Positions 10,658 through 20,700 of a DNA stretch of 64,000 bases are shown here, piece by piece (position 1 is the stretch's first letter; each line of letters begins with the position of its first letter). Under the pieces are notes generated by a model, which was given only the letters and a program-made list of their open reading frames with translations, was not told the origin of the DNA and made no database searches. A program made the position numbers and the translations under genes. The DNA is from Helicostylum pulchrum (Eukaryota > Mucoromycota > Mucoromycetes > Mucorales > Mucoraceae), in contig JAIXMO010000006.1 of assembly GCA_025677825.1 (NCBI GenBank), positions 806,001 through 870,000 of the forward strand, read 5' to 3'.

Positions 10658-10729
10658 TTATTAAAGGGATAATTGAGGTACGTATTAATGGGATGATCGA
10701 GGTATGTATTAAAGGGATGATCGAGGCAC
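10658..10729. repeat. Three tandem 24-bp repeats
   Basis: Units start at 10658, 10682 and 10706 with consensus 'gtattaaagggatgatcgag' plus four bases. Each differs from its neighbours at a few positions. On the minus strand the frame reads as repeated octapeptides (SIIPLIHT-like), but there is no other sign of a gene. Confidence 0.85.
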
Positions 10730-10837
10730 ATACTTGAGACGTATGCCAACCTCCCCCCCCCACTTTTAAACTTTTTTTTAAAAAAAGATCCAACTCTGAA
10801 GTAGTTATTTCGTACCTGTTAAACATCATATAGAACA

Positions 10838-11080
10838 AGGTACGTCGGTTTTAGATAGTGCGTGTCGGTATGACAATGTATATGGCTAAAGAGTACCTAT
10901 ATTCCCTTTTTTTTGGAATCGATATCTCTTCCATCAAAGCGCAGTATTCCTGTTAACGCTAGCTTCTTTATTGGAAATATCGGTAGAGCGTCTCCTGCGC
11001 CTGATAATACATTTTTGTTTTTAAAGAGACTAGTTTTTGCTGCTCTATCTAGTGAGGTATATCTAAATTTAAAGTTTAGA
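10838..11080 (+). pseudogene. Methyltransferase array copy 1: decayed exon-3 fragment
   Basis: This stretch aligns by eye with exon 3 of the intact methyltransferase at 14255-15512. The motif I equivalent reads as a damaged 'VLDSAC-Y', followed by the GVDISDGFP equivalent, then 'PVNASFFIGNI' and 'LVFAALSSE'. It is broken by deletions and frame changes, and no flanking exons are detectable. It is the most degraded of four copies in the array. Confidence 0.75.
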
Positions 11081-11558
11081 AGGAAATATATGTTCTATCG
11101 TTCTATTCATTTACGCGACGTGACCACGAGCATGTAGCAATAAGAGTTAATATGCTTTATGTAGTACTTGACTTTTACAAAATCCCTTGATAATATCGCA
11201 CATCATACCTAAACGTTTTTTTTTTTTTTTTTGAATTTTTTTCGAAGTATATCCTTCGTAGAACGTATGATTTTGCTACTGTATATTTAATCTTGTGTCG
11301 CTAATTTTAGACTGTATATATCATATTTTTTTTACACCATACTCATTATATTCACAAACTGTACCTGCTCACTAAATTAAAAAGAATAATTACTGTAAAA
11401 AAAATTATTATGCACAGAAAATATACCTATATAAATTAGTTACTTGCGTACGCAGTTAGTGAACCGGATTTTGACCTTCTAAATAAGCATTTAGATATAA
11501 ACCTAGTAAAATCTGAAATATGTAAAAAAAAAAAGATATACTGCACGTTTTATTCTAC
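11081..11558. other. Intergenic, AT-rich
   Basis: No gene or repeat is supported. Contains a 16-T run near 11218 and a few short A/T runs. Confidence 0.5.
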
Positions 11559-11565
11559 TATAAAA
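11559..11565 (+). promoter_or_regulatory. TATA box of methyltransferase copy 2
   Basis: TATAAAA lies 51 bp upstream of the ATG at 11610. The same heptamer lies 48 and 47 bp upstream of the starts of copies 3 and 4. Confidence 0.6.
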
Positions 11566-11609
11566 GCTAAAAAAGTTTCCTTTCAAATACTATATCGATA
11601 TTTTTTAAA

Positions 11610-12823
11610 ATGACCATTTTATCTAAAGAAGCTATTAATGACGGATACTATTATTTCGTCAATGGTAGAAGATTTAACGCAAGAGCTAGGTATATTCTCC
11701 CGTCGGATGAAGGAGGTACGTATCTGTCAAAATTTAGAAACATTTCTAACGGCTTGTTTACAGAAAGTGTTCGCTTACTAGAGCAACACTTTTGTTTCAA
11801 GATTTTACGTAATGGGTAACATCGAAAAATATTTTGGGATTTTAAAATTAGCTTCACTCACTATTAAAAAAAAATGGAAAAAGAAATTTTATAGCTCCAG
11901 TGAAGCCGCAGCTTGATGAGGGTATTCAAGTTCTAGATAGTGCTTGCGGGTACGGTGCGCCTTGGACAACTGATATCGCTAAAGAGTATCCTAATTCTCG
12001 GTTTTTGGGAGTTGATATCTCTGATGGGTTTCCAGTAGAGGATATTGCTTCGAGCAATACTACATTTGCTTTGGGAAATATCGCCATAAAAATTCCTCTG
12101 CCTGATAATACGCTCGGTTTTGTCTTTCAAAGATTTCTTATAGGAGCTCTGTCTAGCGAGGAATGGAATAGTGTAAGTCTGCTATTGTAACTTAGAGACG
12201 AACCAAGTTGGAAATTAATCTATTATTTAGAATTTGAAAGAAATTCATCGTGTATTGAAACCCGGGGGATTTGTTGAATTGTTAGAGGTAATTTCTAGAA
12301 TTAACTAAAAAATTAAACAGTATGAGCCACTGATTTAAAATTAGTATAACTTGGAAGTTTATAATGCAGGTCCTTTACTTGAAACATTTACAGAGAAGTA
12401 AATTGATTATACCTAACAAATTAAGTTTTACTTTGACTAAATATATATGTATATCTATTTAGTGTTTCAAGGATTTAAAAATGCAGGTCTTGTCGCAGAC
12501 ATATCTATCCAGTTAAATGATCGATTGAAAAAAATAGGATTTGTTGGCTCCGTTACTACAGTTCAAGACTTTCCTCTTAATAATAGCCATAATGGAGAGG
12601 CTAATTGGTAAGTTCAAGGTTTAAGTTTTATGCCTTACTAATAATTTGGAACAGGAGATCCTTGGGTGGCTCATTCAGGGGTATGGGTTCATTATTAGCT
12701 AAGGTTTATACCGAATGGGAAGACCGAGGAATTTATAAGGAGTACATGGATAACGTTGAAAAAGAACTGATCGAATACAAATCATACGTTAAAATCTATA
12801 CCGTATACGCGCAAAAGCCGTAA
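11610..12823 (+). pseudogene. Methyltransferase array copy 2, nearly complete with a frame break
   Basis: All seven exons of the intact paralogue can be recognised. Early exons are 11610-11715, 11764-11815 and one starting at 11884. Motif I is VLDSACGYG, followed by the acidic post-I motif GVDISDGFP. Exon 4 carries HRVLKPGGFVELLE, and the last exon ends in YKSYVKIYTVYAQKP. The first four exons keep phase. Exon 5 (starting TATAAC near 12345) ends in phase 2 at its only plausible donor, whereas exon 6 (TG TTT CAA GGA) needs phase 1, so translation would stop soon after. It is therefore probably non-functional, unless an unusual donor is used. Its family is SAM-dependent methyltransferase with unknown substrate. 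Confidence 0.7.
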
Positions 12824-13165
12824 TATCATTTTTCAGAAAGTAATAAAATATCCAACTTTTTTTTTAGAAAGTAAAAATAATGATAAGCTTCAGTTTTTTT
12901 ATGCTAGTAGTCGCAAAACTCCCCATTAGAAAGTTGTAGGTATCACTGGACCCTATGTTTCAGTCAAAAATAAATGTGCCTTGTGGTTGCACGGCATTTG
13001 TTCATAACAACCAAGAAGATATACCATCGTACAGTTTGCTTTATATAACTATGCTCCTTAGCTTATGTATATTAGTACTTAATAATTATAATCATGTCCT
13101 GACTTTCATAACTGATCATTAGTTGCCATATCTAAATGTAAGGTTCAACTCTTGTTCGATTCTAT

Positions 13166-13172
13166 TATAAAA
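13166..13172 (+). promoter_or_regulatory. TATA box of methyltransferase copy 3
   Basis: TATAAAA lies 48 bp upstream of the (pseudo)start at 13214, in a flank that resembles that of copy 4. Confidence 0.5.
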
Positions 13173-13213
13173 ATCATTGCAATTTTTAAAGTGTTTATAT
13201 TTATTTAATAAAC

Positions 13214-13740
13214 ATGATTAATCCTGAGTTAGGAAACGACACAAGTGAATAGTACTATTATGAAGATGGCAGAAGATTCAACCCTAGCGTTAGATACGTT
13301 CTTCCTTCCGATAAACAAGGTATGCTTGTAGCTGCTTAAAGCTAAGCTTCTTTTCAAGTATCTCTAACTGTTATCCGTAGAAAATTTTAAATTAAAAGTT
13401 ACTATGTAACTTAGAATCTGATGGAAATTCATTAGAGGTATTACTTTGAAAAACAAAGGTAAAATAAATAAACGCTGACCTGATATTAGAATACTATGAT
13501 TCCTTATAGTACAGGGACTTTATGTATTGCTCTTTGCGGAAGACGTAAGTCAGCAGTATTTACAGATAATACTTTTCCCTATTTCTTTCTACTTTATAGT
13601 GGAACAAGGATTCGCACGTGCTGATTTTGTCTTACATATTTCATCAGAATTAGAAGATCGATTGACAAGATGATCGAATACAAAAGCTACGTTAACCTCT
13701 ATACTATCTGCACTCAAAAACCGTATATTGATCTAAAAAG
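13214..13740 (+). pseudogene. Methyltransferase array copy 3, internally deleted
   Basis: The N-terminal exon is present (start ATG at 13214, then YYYEDGRRFN) but has a TAG at codon 13. Exons 2 and 3, including the SAM-binding motif I, are missing. Short remnants of exon 4 (near 13415) and exon 5 follow. A truncated exon 6 (VEQGFARADF) is joined directly to the end of exon 7 (IEYKSYVNLYTI). It cannot encode a methyltransferase. The surviving exon order matches copies 2 and 4, which fixes its origin as a tandem duplicate with later internal deletion. Confidence 0.85.
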
Positions 13741-13992
13741 AAATTATTTTCTCTCTCTCAAAGTTATATACGTGTTTGTATATCGTAGTTGTGAGTTGTA
13801 ACTATTCTAGTGTGACGGAGGCTTCAGTTTTTTTTTACTATCACAAGGTATATTTGCTAAACGTTCTATGGAAGGTTACATCTTACACAATACCACCGTC
13901 ATGTAAAATATTCGAATAAAGTAAAGCTGTAAATATCATTGGACTCATTGCTTCAGTCAAAAATAAATATGCCTTGTGGTTGAAAAATAATA

Positions 13993-14109
13993 CCGGGTTC
14001 CAGACCAAATAAGCAAATTTTAATACTTATTCTAAGAGCAAAATAAAATTTTATCGTTGTCATCGGCTAGAATAAGTATTTTAATTCACCTATTTGGTCT
14101 GAAACCCAC
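13993..14109. mobile_element. Tc1/mariner-like MITE with 42-bp terminal inverted repeats
   Basis: The arms 13993-14034 and 14068-14109 are inverted copies (34 of 42 positions pair by my alignment), separated by a 33-bp loop. Directly outside each end is the dinucleotide TA (13991-13992 and 14110-14111), consistent with the target duplication of Tc1/mariner-type elements. There is no coding capacity, so it is a non-autonomous element. It is inserted between methyltransferase copies 3 and 4. Confidence 0.8.
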
Positions 14110-14207
14110 TAATGTAAATTAATACTCTTTAAGTTAATTACGTACTGACAAAACTGACCTCCATGAGACATTTCTAAATGCAGATTTCAATTCTTGCTCG
14201 ATTTCAT

Positions 14208-14214
14208 TATAAAA
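14208..14214 (+). promoter_or_regulatory. TATA box of the intact methyltransferase gene
   Basis: TATAAAA lies 47 bp upstream of the ATG, at nearly the same distance as in copies 2 and 3. Confidence 0.6.
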
Positions 14215-14254
14215 GCATTGCTGTTTTAAGAGATTTTATATTTAACTAATAAGT

Positions 14255-15512
14255 ATGGTTACTCCTGAGCTAAAAAACAAAACAAGTGAAAAATATTATT
14301 ATGAAGATGGTAGAAGATTTAACTCTAGTGTTAGATACATTCTTCCTTCTGATAAAGAAGGTACATTTCATTCAGCTGCTAAAACTTAAAGCTGGCTTTC
14401 ATGTATCTCTAATTATCATTCACAGAAAATGCTCGCTTACTAGAGCAACATCTTTGCTTCAAAAATTTACTCGATGGGTAACGTAAAAAATAATAGGATA
14501 ACTAGCTCTACTGAAAATTAAAAAAAAAAAACCTTTAAAGGAACTACCTAGCTCCTGTTAAACAACAACTGGAAAAAGGTATACCAGTCTTGGATAGCGC
14601 TTGCGGGTACGGTGCATCGTGGACAGTCGAAATGGCGAAGGATTATCCTAACTCTCAATTTTTTGGTGTCGATATATCTGACGGGTTTCCTGCTAAGGGA
14701 AGAGCACCTATCAATACCAGCTTTTCTATTGGAAACGTTGCTAAAGAAATCCCGTCTCCTGGTAATACTTTTGTCTTTGCTTATCAAAGACTGGTTTTTG
14801 CAGCCTTAACTAGCGAAGACTGGGATAACGTGAGTAGTTTAAATTGATCTAGAGAAAAAAATTAAGCAAAACTGAAAATTATTATATAGAACCTGAGAGA
14901 AATGTATCGTGTAATAAAACCAGGAGGGTTCGTCCAATTGTTAGAGGTATTTTTTTTTTTTTTGCTTCAAAAAAAAAAGTAATAAATATTAATCTATCTT
15001 TAGCATAATTTGACTCCTTATAGCGAAGGGCCTTTATTCACAGAGGCATGCAAACTAAGTAAGTTGGTAGAGGCGCGGTAATTTCCTGGGGATTTTTCCT
15101 TATATTCATATCTATCTATTCTCTAGTGGAACAAGGATTTGAAAGTGAAAACTTTATCTTTTATATTTCAACGGAATTAAAAGATCGATTGGAAAATGCT
15201 GGCTTTATTAACTGTGTCACTAAAATTACAGAATACCCTGTTAATCATGGTACAAACGGAGATTCCAACTGGTAAGCTATACCTCTAGGCGCTACCTAAG
15301 TTAAAATATTAATGTTTTAAAAAAGGAGAGCTTTGAGAGGAGCATTTAAAGGTGCTAGTCCATTATTGACTAAGTTCTTTACAGGAGGGGACGGCGAAGG
15401 GAAGTATGATAGGTTCTTGGATGCTGTTGGTAATGAAGTTACTGAGTATAGAAGCTACGTTAAATTCTATACTATCTACGCTCAGAAACCATTTATTGAT
15501 CAACAAAAATAA
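14255..15512 (+). CDS. SAM-dependent methyltransferase (intact array copy 4)
   Basis: Seven exons join in phase: 14255-14360, 14426-14477, 14541-14829, 14890-14946, 15004-15058, 15127-15271 and 15326-15512, giving 296 residues. The N-terminal EDGRRFN...SVRYILPSDKE segment precedes the Rossmann fold. 'GNYLAPVKQQLEKG' leads to motif I VLDSACGYGASW, then the acidic loop GVDISDGFP, a motif around GNVAKEIPSPGNTFVF, and YRVIKPGGFVQLLE. It belongs to class I SAM methyltransferases of a type often multi-copy in Mucorales. The substrate is not predictable. It is the only copy of four here with all motifs and no frame damage. The exon-3 acceptor (after 14540) was chosen because it restores the GNYLAPV segment in phase. 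Confidence 0.85.
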
Positions 15513-15814
15513 AACTCTTCTTTTTATATTATTTATATGTAAATGTGTATATATATGCTTTTATGTTACAGTTGAAAGTCTACATATATAGAAGTATTAC
15601 ACCCTATCTAATATGTGAAGACATTCAATAATATTCTCTTCTTTTTCGCTCGTACGACTAGAATATAGAACCTATAGGTCTGTGCTTTTCTAAATGTACA
15701 TACATATTTCAGACTTATTCAAATGTATTTATACTTTTAGTTCAGATCAACTGTAATTAGTTTTAGCTATGCCGTTTACAGTGCTATCCCCGTTCATGAA
15801 TACCCGTTTAACCA
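15513..15814. other. Intergenic, AT-rich
   Basis: No gene, repeat or regulatory motif is supported between the methyltransferase stop and the inverted repeat arm at 15815. Confidence 0.4.
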
Positions 15815-16218
15815 GGGTTTGGCTATTTGTGCACGGGTTATACAGCAACACCACATCCACTGAAAGCCTTTAATAAAGAGCGTTTTATTAAATACACTTA
15901 TAGCAGCTTATTACTCTTTTATCATTTAAATACAAAATATAATTTTTCGTATTTTCTCTTGTCTTTTTTACAAGCATTCACAAAGTCTTTGTTGCGAAAA
16001 AATAAAATTAAACGCCATATTTTTATTTAGTCGTGTGTTTGGCAATGCGTCAAGAATTCCCTTTATTAAGTACACTAATAACTTGTGACATGAAGTCCAA
16101 AACAACAAATTATGATCTTTAAGAGCATTAGCAAAGACTTTGACGTAAAATAATATTTTTATTTGGCTGTGTATGTGGCGGTGCCGTTTAAATACCCCGT
16201 GCAAATAGCCAAACCCCC
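15815..16218. repeat. Foldback: short inverted third copy of the family gene end
   Basis: The plus strand at 15815-15862 (gggtttggctatttg...) resembles the reverse complement of 16164-16218, which encodes the GGLAICTGYLNGTATYT end of the family. The two arms face each other about 300 bp apart, so the locus could fold as a large imperfect hairpin. Confidence 0.7.
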
Positions 16219-16410
16219 ATATTTAGTCATCAGAGAGACACCAGTATACATTTGTAATCGAGTGAATCGAACAGCACAGTCATCCTCATTTTTTTCATCA
16301 GGTAACAAGATACCGTATTCTTCGCCTTTTACTGGTTTTTGAGTTTCAATTTTAACTAATGGAAGTAAAGAAAGGCGCGAATCATCACCTCCAAGCACTC
16401 TTCTAACCTC
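15875..16410 (-). repeat. Dispersed repeat copy 2 (inverted partner of 4424-4980)
   Basis: This is the reverse complement of the copy at 4424-4980, including the coding end and the 3' flank. It has a few substitutions and small deletions relative to copy 1. Confidence 0.85.
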
Positions 16411-16440
16411 ATGGATTTCGTGTATAATAGATCCTGTAAT
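16159..16440 (-). pseudogene. Truncated copy of the unknown family gene (last exon)
   Basis: The frame reads from about 16440 through 'EVRRVLGGDDSRLSLL' to the stop at 16159 and matches the last exon of the plus-strand gene ending at 4675. Upstream exons with the 'DGVGDELFLLETSGK' region are absent here, and upstream similarity stops just before the LGGDD motif. Only the C-terminal part was duplicated or has survived. The stop codon and the 3' flank are conserved between copies. Confidence 0.65.
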
Positions 16441-16495
16441 ATCGTGCTAAATATAGTATACTTTGGCTGTTCTCAAGCCAAAAAAATATGCTTTA

Positions 16496-17214
16496 TTAAT
16501 TAGCTTCGAAAAAAGCCAACATGACCTCAAGACAGCTTGTTAAAGTAACATTATGAGATTCAAATGCCGTAAATAATTCTGATTCTAGTTCTTTTCTTTT
16601 CTGCGTTTTATGAGGGATTTCCTCAGGGAACAAACGTACATGAGCATTCAACAATTGTCGGACTACATCCTCCCGATCCCCAATCTCATTTAATACGTGT
16701 TGTACGTAGTATTGCACAAATCGGTATATGCAAAGACGTCTATAATGCCTACGTCAAAACTTTATACATTGGTTTATATTTATAACAAGAACACTTACGC
16801 CGAACCAAATGCAGGTCTCAAATTTAATAGAAATAGGTAATCTCGAACTTGTTCCAAAAAGACTTGACGGGCAAGAAAGGTAAATGTTGATTTTTTTTTT
16901 CGTAATACCGTTCTCTCCACGGCTTTGGCTGCTAGCTTTCGAACGTTTTTCTTATAATACCGTTGGTTAACAATGAGGCCATCGATCTCTTGTTTCTTTT
17001 TCTTTTTTTCTTTCATTGCCTTTAAAACATTTTTGGTAAGGTGCTTAGCTATTTTTTTTTTAAAAAAAAACATTTTGTTAGATTTTGGGTACGAGTTCTA
17101 TTTACACGCTTAGAAAAGAAAGCGTAGTGTATAACTTTTCACCTACCTTTATAAAAGGAGCCCATATATCTTCACGGTATTGCCATCGGGTGGAATACAC
17201 TTGAGCAAGAAGTT
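16496..17214 (-). CDS. Unrecognised helical protein, 5' end unresolved
   Basis: Three exons join in phase: 17214-17147, 17043-16799 and 16748-16496, yielding 187 codons before the stop, with the start probably in an upstream exon I could not locate. The protein is strongly helical and basic: 'YREDIWAPFIK', a KEKKKKKQE run, 'RLCIYRFVQYYVQHVL', then an amphipathic C-terminus (LFPEEIPHKTQKRKELESEL). No enzyme motif is visible. The acceptor after 17044 was picked because it keeps phase. The T-run/A-run junction at 17052-17070 falls in the intron. It ends 56 bp before the truncated family gene on the same strand. Function is unknown. Confidence 0.5.
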
Positions 17215-18911
17215 CTTAAATGGAAGGTAATTGCTTTGAAAGAAAAGAATATAAGATTTAAGCTTGTTTAAAAGGTGAAAAAAGAGAGAGAAAAAAAAAG
17301 ATAAATAAAATTGATTGTGATAAAAAGGGAGGGTTTGTTTACTTGTGCTTTTTTACATTTTTGTACTTGTTTGAACTTATAGAAAAAAAAAGACAAGATC
17401 CGAGTATCATGCGATATAGGATCTGTTTATAAAAGAATAGGAAATGCTTGGGTCTATTTCTTTTACTTTTTTAACTTGTTTTATGCAAACAAATCTTATT
17501 TCCGGATAAACTATTAACTCGAAAAAACTATTGAAAGCAATGGATTAAGAAAAAAAAAAGTCGCTAGCTGGTGGAACGTATTTTACAAAAATACACGAAA
17601 AAAAAAAAAGATTTATACTACGAATATGACCTGTATTACTTTTAGAGGAAGTTTGTATACGTGCTACCTGTATAACAATTATCCTTACAAATGCGTGCTT
17701 CAGCTTTTGTAGTAGCTTGACTATGCACTTTTTTTTTAAAAAAAAATCTAAAAGAACTATTGTTTAACTGCGTTGATAGACCCAAATTAAAGATGCATGA
17801 AGAAGATGGGGTAAAACAAAAAAAAAAAGAGGAACGTAAAGACACACTCGGATTTCAGGTAACATAAAACCAATACTGCATGAACATTTCTTTCCTAGCA
17901 GCAACTATAGTCGTAAATACTATTTTTAATAAAATATGCCGTAACAGTAAAAAGGTTAAATAACCATAAAAGCGCATCTAAACAAATTGTTGTTTTTGTT
18001 TTTTTAAAAAAAAAGATACAGTTGACCATGGAGATTTTCTTACTAAAAAAAACCGCGCGCGCATGGCTTGTAGCACAATGGAGATCTAATGATAACTTTT
18101 ACTTAGTTTCAAGATAGCATGCATGTGTAACTCTTTATTTTTTTTTTAAAAAAAAGGTACCTGCTTCTTTTTTTTAAAAAAAAAAGCATGTAATTAGTTA
18201 TATGATGTAGTTTGACAGAATCGCGTCATAAAAGTAACTACAAAAAAAAAAAAAAAAAAAAAAAAGTTCCCAGAGACTTTTTTTTGTGTGCCAATGATCG
18301 AACGGTAACTTTAAATGTAACATTCTTTGGCAATACGAAAACCATTCTTTGTATATACATTGCAGATGCACAGAATATATTTCTGTTTCAAAATAAATAA
18401 CGTACATATTTTTTTTTAAATCACGGAAATGCCATTAAAATAGTATCGTAAACTAAAAATTTCCATTTTTCCTTGTCGGTCGCACCCTTAATTTGAAAAG
18501 AAGCAAAATAGCCAATCATACATGGTGTAACACACCTGATGAGTTCGAACTTGTCTATACAAGTGGGAGAGAGAAAAACTAGTACTACAAATCAAGTGTG
18601 AAAATTATTTAATCTTACCCAGGGTTTATTTTAGTAGGATATAATTTGACAATCTACACAGAAAAAACCGTTATCATTTAAATTACCCACAAAACCCGTA
18701 CAACCAAAGATGAGTAATCAGGTACTTTTTTCACTTTGTTCTTTTATGTACATTGGTGATCTCCGTTATGTTTTTATGCAAAAAAAAATCCTTCGTATTT
18801 TTAAAAAAGGAGAAAAACTAAAGGAGTGGTGTAACATAATTATTTGTATAAATAACCCTTTTTTTTTCTTTCTGCAAAACCCTTTTTTATATTTCCTTAT
18901 CGTTCTAAAGC
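17215..18911. other. Gene-poor AT-rich region with T-run/A-run junctions
   Basis: No coding frame is supported. It contains at least four junctions of 7-10 T followed by 8-10 A (near 17729, 17999, 18138 and 18168) and a 25-A run at about 18241. The last few hundred bases are the likely promoter of the amine oxidase. Confidence 0.5.
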
Positions 18912-20535
18912 ATGGTTATAAAATCAGTATTGTTAGCAACAGGTTGCTTGCTTGCAGCAGTCCAAGCAAAAGAGTACCATACAAAGGTAGTGATTCTAGG
19001 TGGAGGAGTCAGTGGTATTAGTGCCGCGTTGAATTTGACAGCATCTGGTATCTCTGACTTCATGATGGTGGAAGCACGTGATATCCTTGGTGGAAGAGCA
19101 CAAAATGCCCCATTTGCCGATATCAATGTTGAGTTGGGGTGTAATTGGGTGCAAGGTCTAGGTACAAACCCCATCAACCAGTTGGCGATCAAGTATAACT
19201 TGTCTACTACGTTCAGTGATAGTGCCGATGTGGTCTGGTACAATGAAAGTGGAAAGTACGATGGTACTGCTTCTTATAACAAGTTGGATGCTGATTTTAC
19301 TAAAGTTTTGGAAATTGGCAGTAAGATACCTTTTTTTTTTAACTCGTTACTTGTATTTTTATTAATATTCTTTTTAAAAGTGGAAAAGCTCAAGTCTAAC
19401 CTGGTTGACGTCTCTGGTAGAGTTAGTTTAGACCTTGCTGGTTGGCACGCTAAAACTGCTGAAGAAGAAGCAGCTGAATACTACTATTGGGATTGGGAGT
19501 TTGGAGAGGACCCAGAATCTTCTTCTACGGTGTATGCAGCGGTCAATGACTACTGGACTTATAATAGTTTTGGACCTGACAGCGATGGCAACAACTATGT
19601 TCTTGACAACAGGTTCGTCTATATTTTTTGTTTTTTAAAAAAATAACTATTCGACAAAGACTAAACTATATTTTTTTATTAGGGGCTTCTCTCGTATCTT
19701 TATTGAAGAATCTAAAAAGGCATTCAAAAAAAACGATGAACGTTTATTGCTGGGTACGACAGTGACCAAGATTGACTACGACAACAAGGGCGTTACAGTG
19801 CACACAAAGAACGGTGACACGATCCATGCTGAATACGCGATCTCTACATTCTCCGTCGGTGTGCTCCAGCACCAAGACGTTGCATGGAGCCCTGCGCTCC
19901 CGGACTGGAAATTGGAGGGTATCTATGGTTTCCACATGGCTACATATACCAAGATCTTTTTGAACTTCCCTTACCAGTTCTGGGACGACACACAGTTCGT
20001 TGTTTGGGCCGACCCTGATCGTCGTGGGTACTTGAACGCATGGCAAAACTTGAACGCTCCTGGTTACTTGCCCAAGAACACCACTACCAATATCTTTTTC
20101 GCTACAGTGACACAGGATTTGGCGTACGAGATGGAGGCGAAAACAAACGAAGAGGTGCAAGCAGAGTTGATGGCGGTGTTGCGCAAGATGTACGGTGAGG
20201 GTATCCCTGAACCAACAGAGATTATGTTCCCTCGTTGGCATAACAACCCCCTTTTCCGTGGTAGTTATTCAAACTGGCCTATTGGGGAGTCAGATGAGCA
20301 TCACGCGAATATGAAGGCGAGCTTAAATAACAGAGTCTTCTTTTCGGGTGAGGCCATGTCGGAAGAGTACTATGGGTTCTTGCAAGGCGCGTGGTTTACC
20401 GGCGCAAAAGCTGCGTCCGATGTGGTAAGGTGTATGAAGCACAAGTGTCCTTCTGCTGAGTATTATCCTGAAATTAAAAATGCAGATATTAAAGCCAGCA
20501 TTGTTCGTCGTGGGTTCCTCGATACCGTTCAATAA
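18912..20535 (+). CDS. Secreted FAD-dependent polyamine/amine oxidase
   Basis: Three exons (18912-19320, 19381-19612, 19683-20535) join in phase to give 497 residues. Residues 1-19 form a signal peptide ending in AVQA. The dinucleotide-binding VVILGGGVSGISAA follows directly (about 26-39), then the VEARDILGGRAQ strand and LGCNWVQG. The C-terminal FAD motif is FFSGEAMSEEYYGFLQGAWFTGAKAA. This matches flavin amine oxidases of the polyamine oxidase type, which oxidise polyamines with production of H2O2 and aminoaldehydes. The signal peptide suggests secretion or an endomembrane location. Intron 1 is 60 nt without a stop, so unspliced message would also read through. Substrate specificity is not visible from sequence. 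Confidence 0.9.
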
Positions 20536-20700
20536 TAATAAATCATACAACTTATTTATTTTTTATGGTTTTTTTTTTATTTATTTATTTTTTTTTTACA
20601 GTAAGAGCATAAATATATATTGTATATTTCAAATTTGGTTGGGGTTGTTGAGAGAAGGGGTTGGAAAAAAAAAAGAGAGAGAAGAGAGGAAAAAAAAAAA

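Larger units (their letters stand above)
12940..13982. repeat. Duplicated 3' flanks of methyltransferase copies 2 and 3
   Basis: About 48 bp at 12940-12989 and 13933-13982 match with few differences (shared 'cagtcaaaaataaat' and 'gccttgtggttg'). They show that whole gene segments with flanks were duplicated in tandem. Confidence 0.75.

Noticed and set aside
18710..19021. ORF starting 18710 as part of the amine oxidase
   Set aside because: It is in another frame; the signal peptide and FAD motif begin at ATG 18912.
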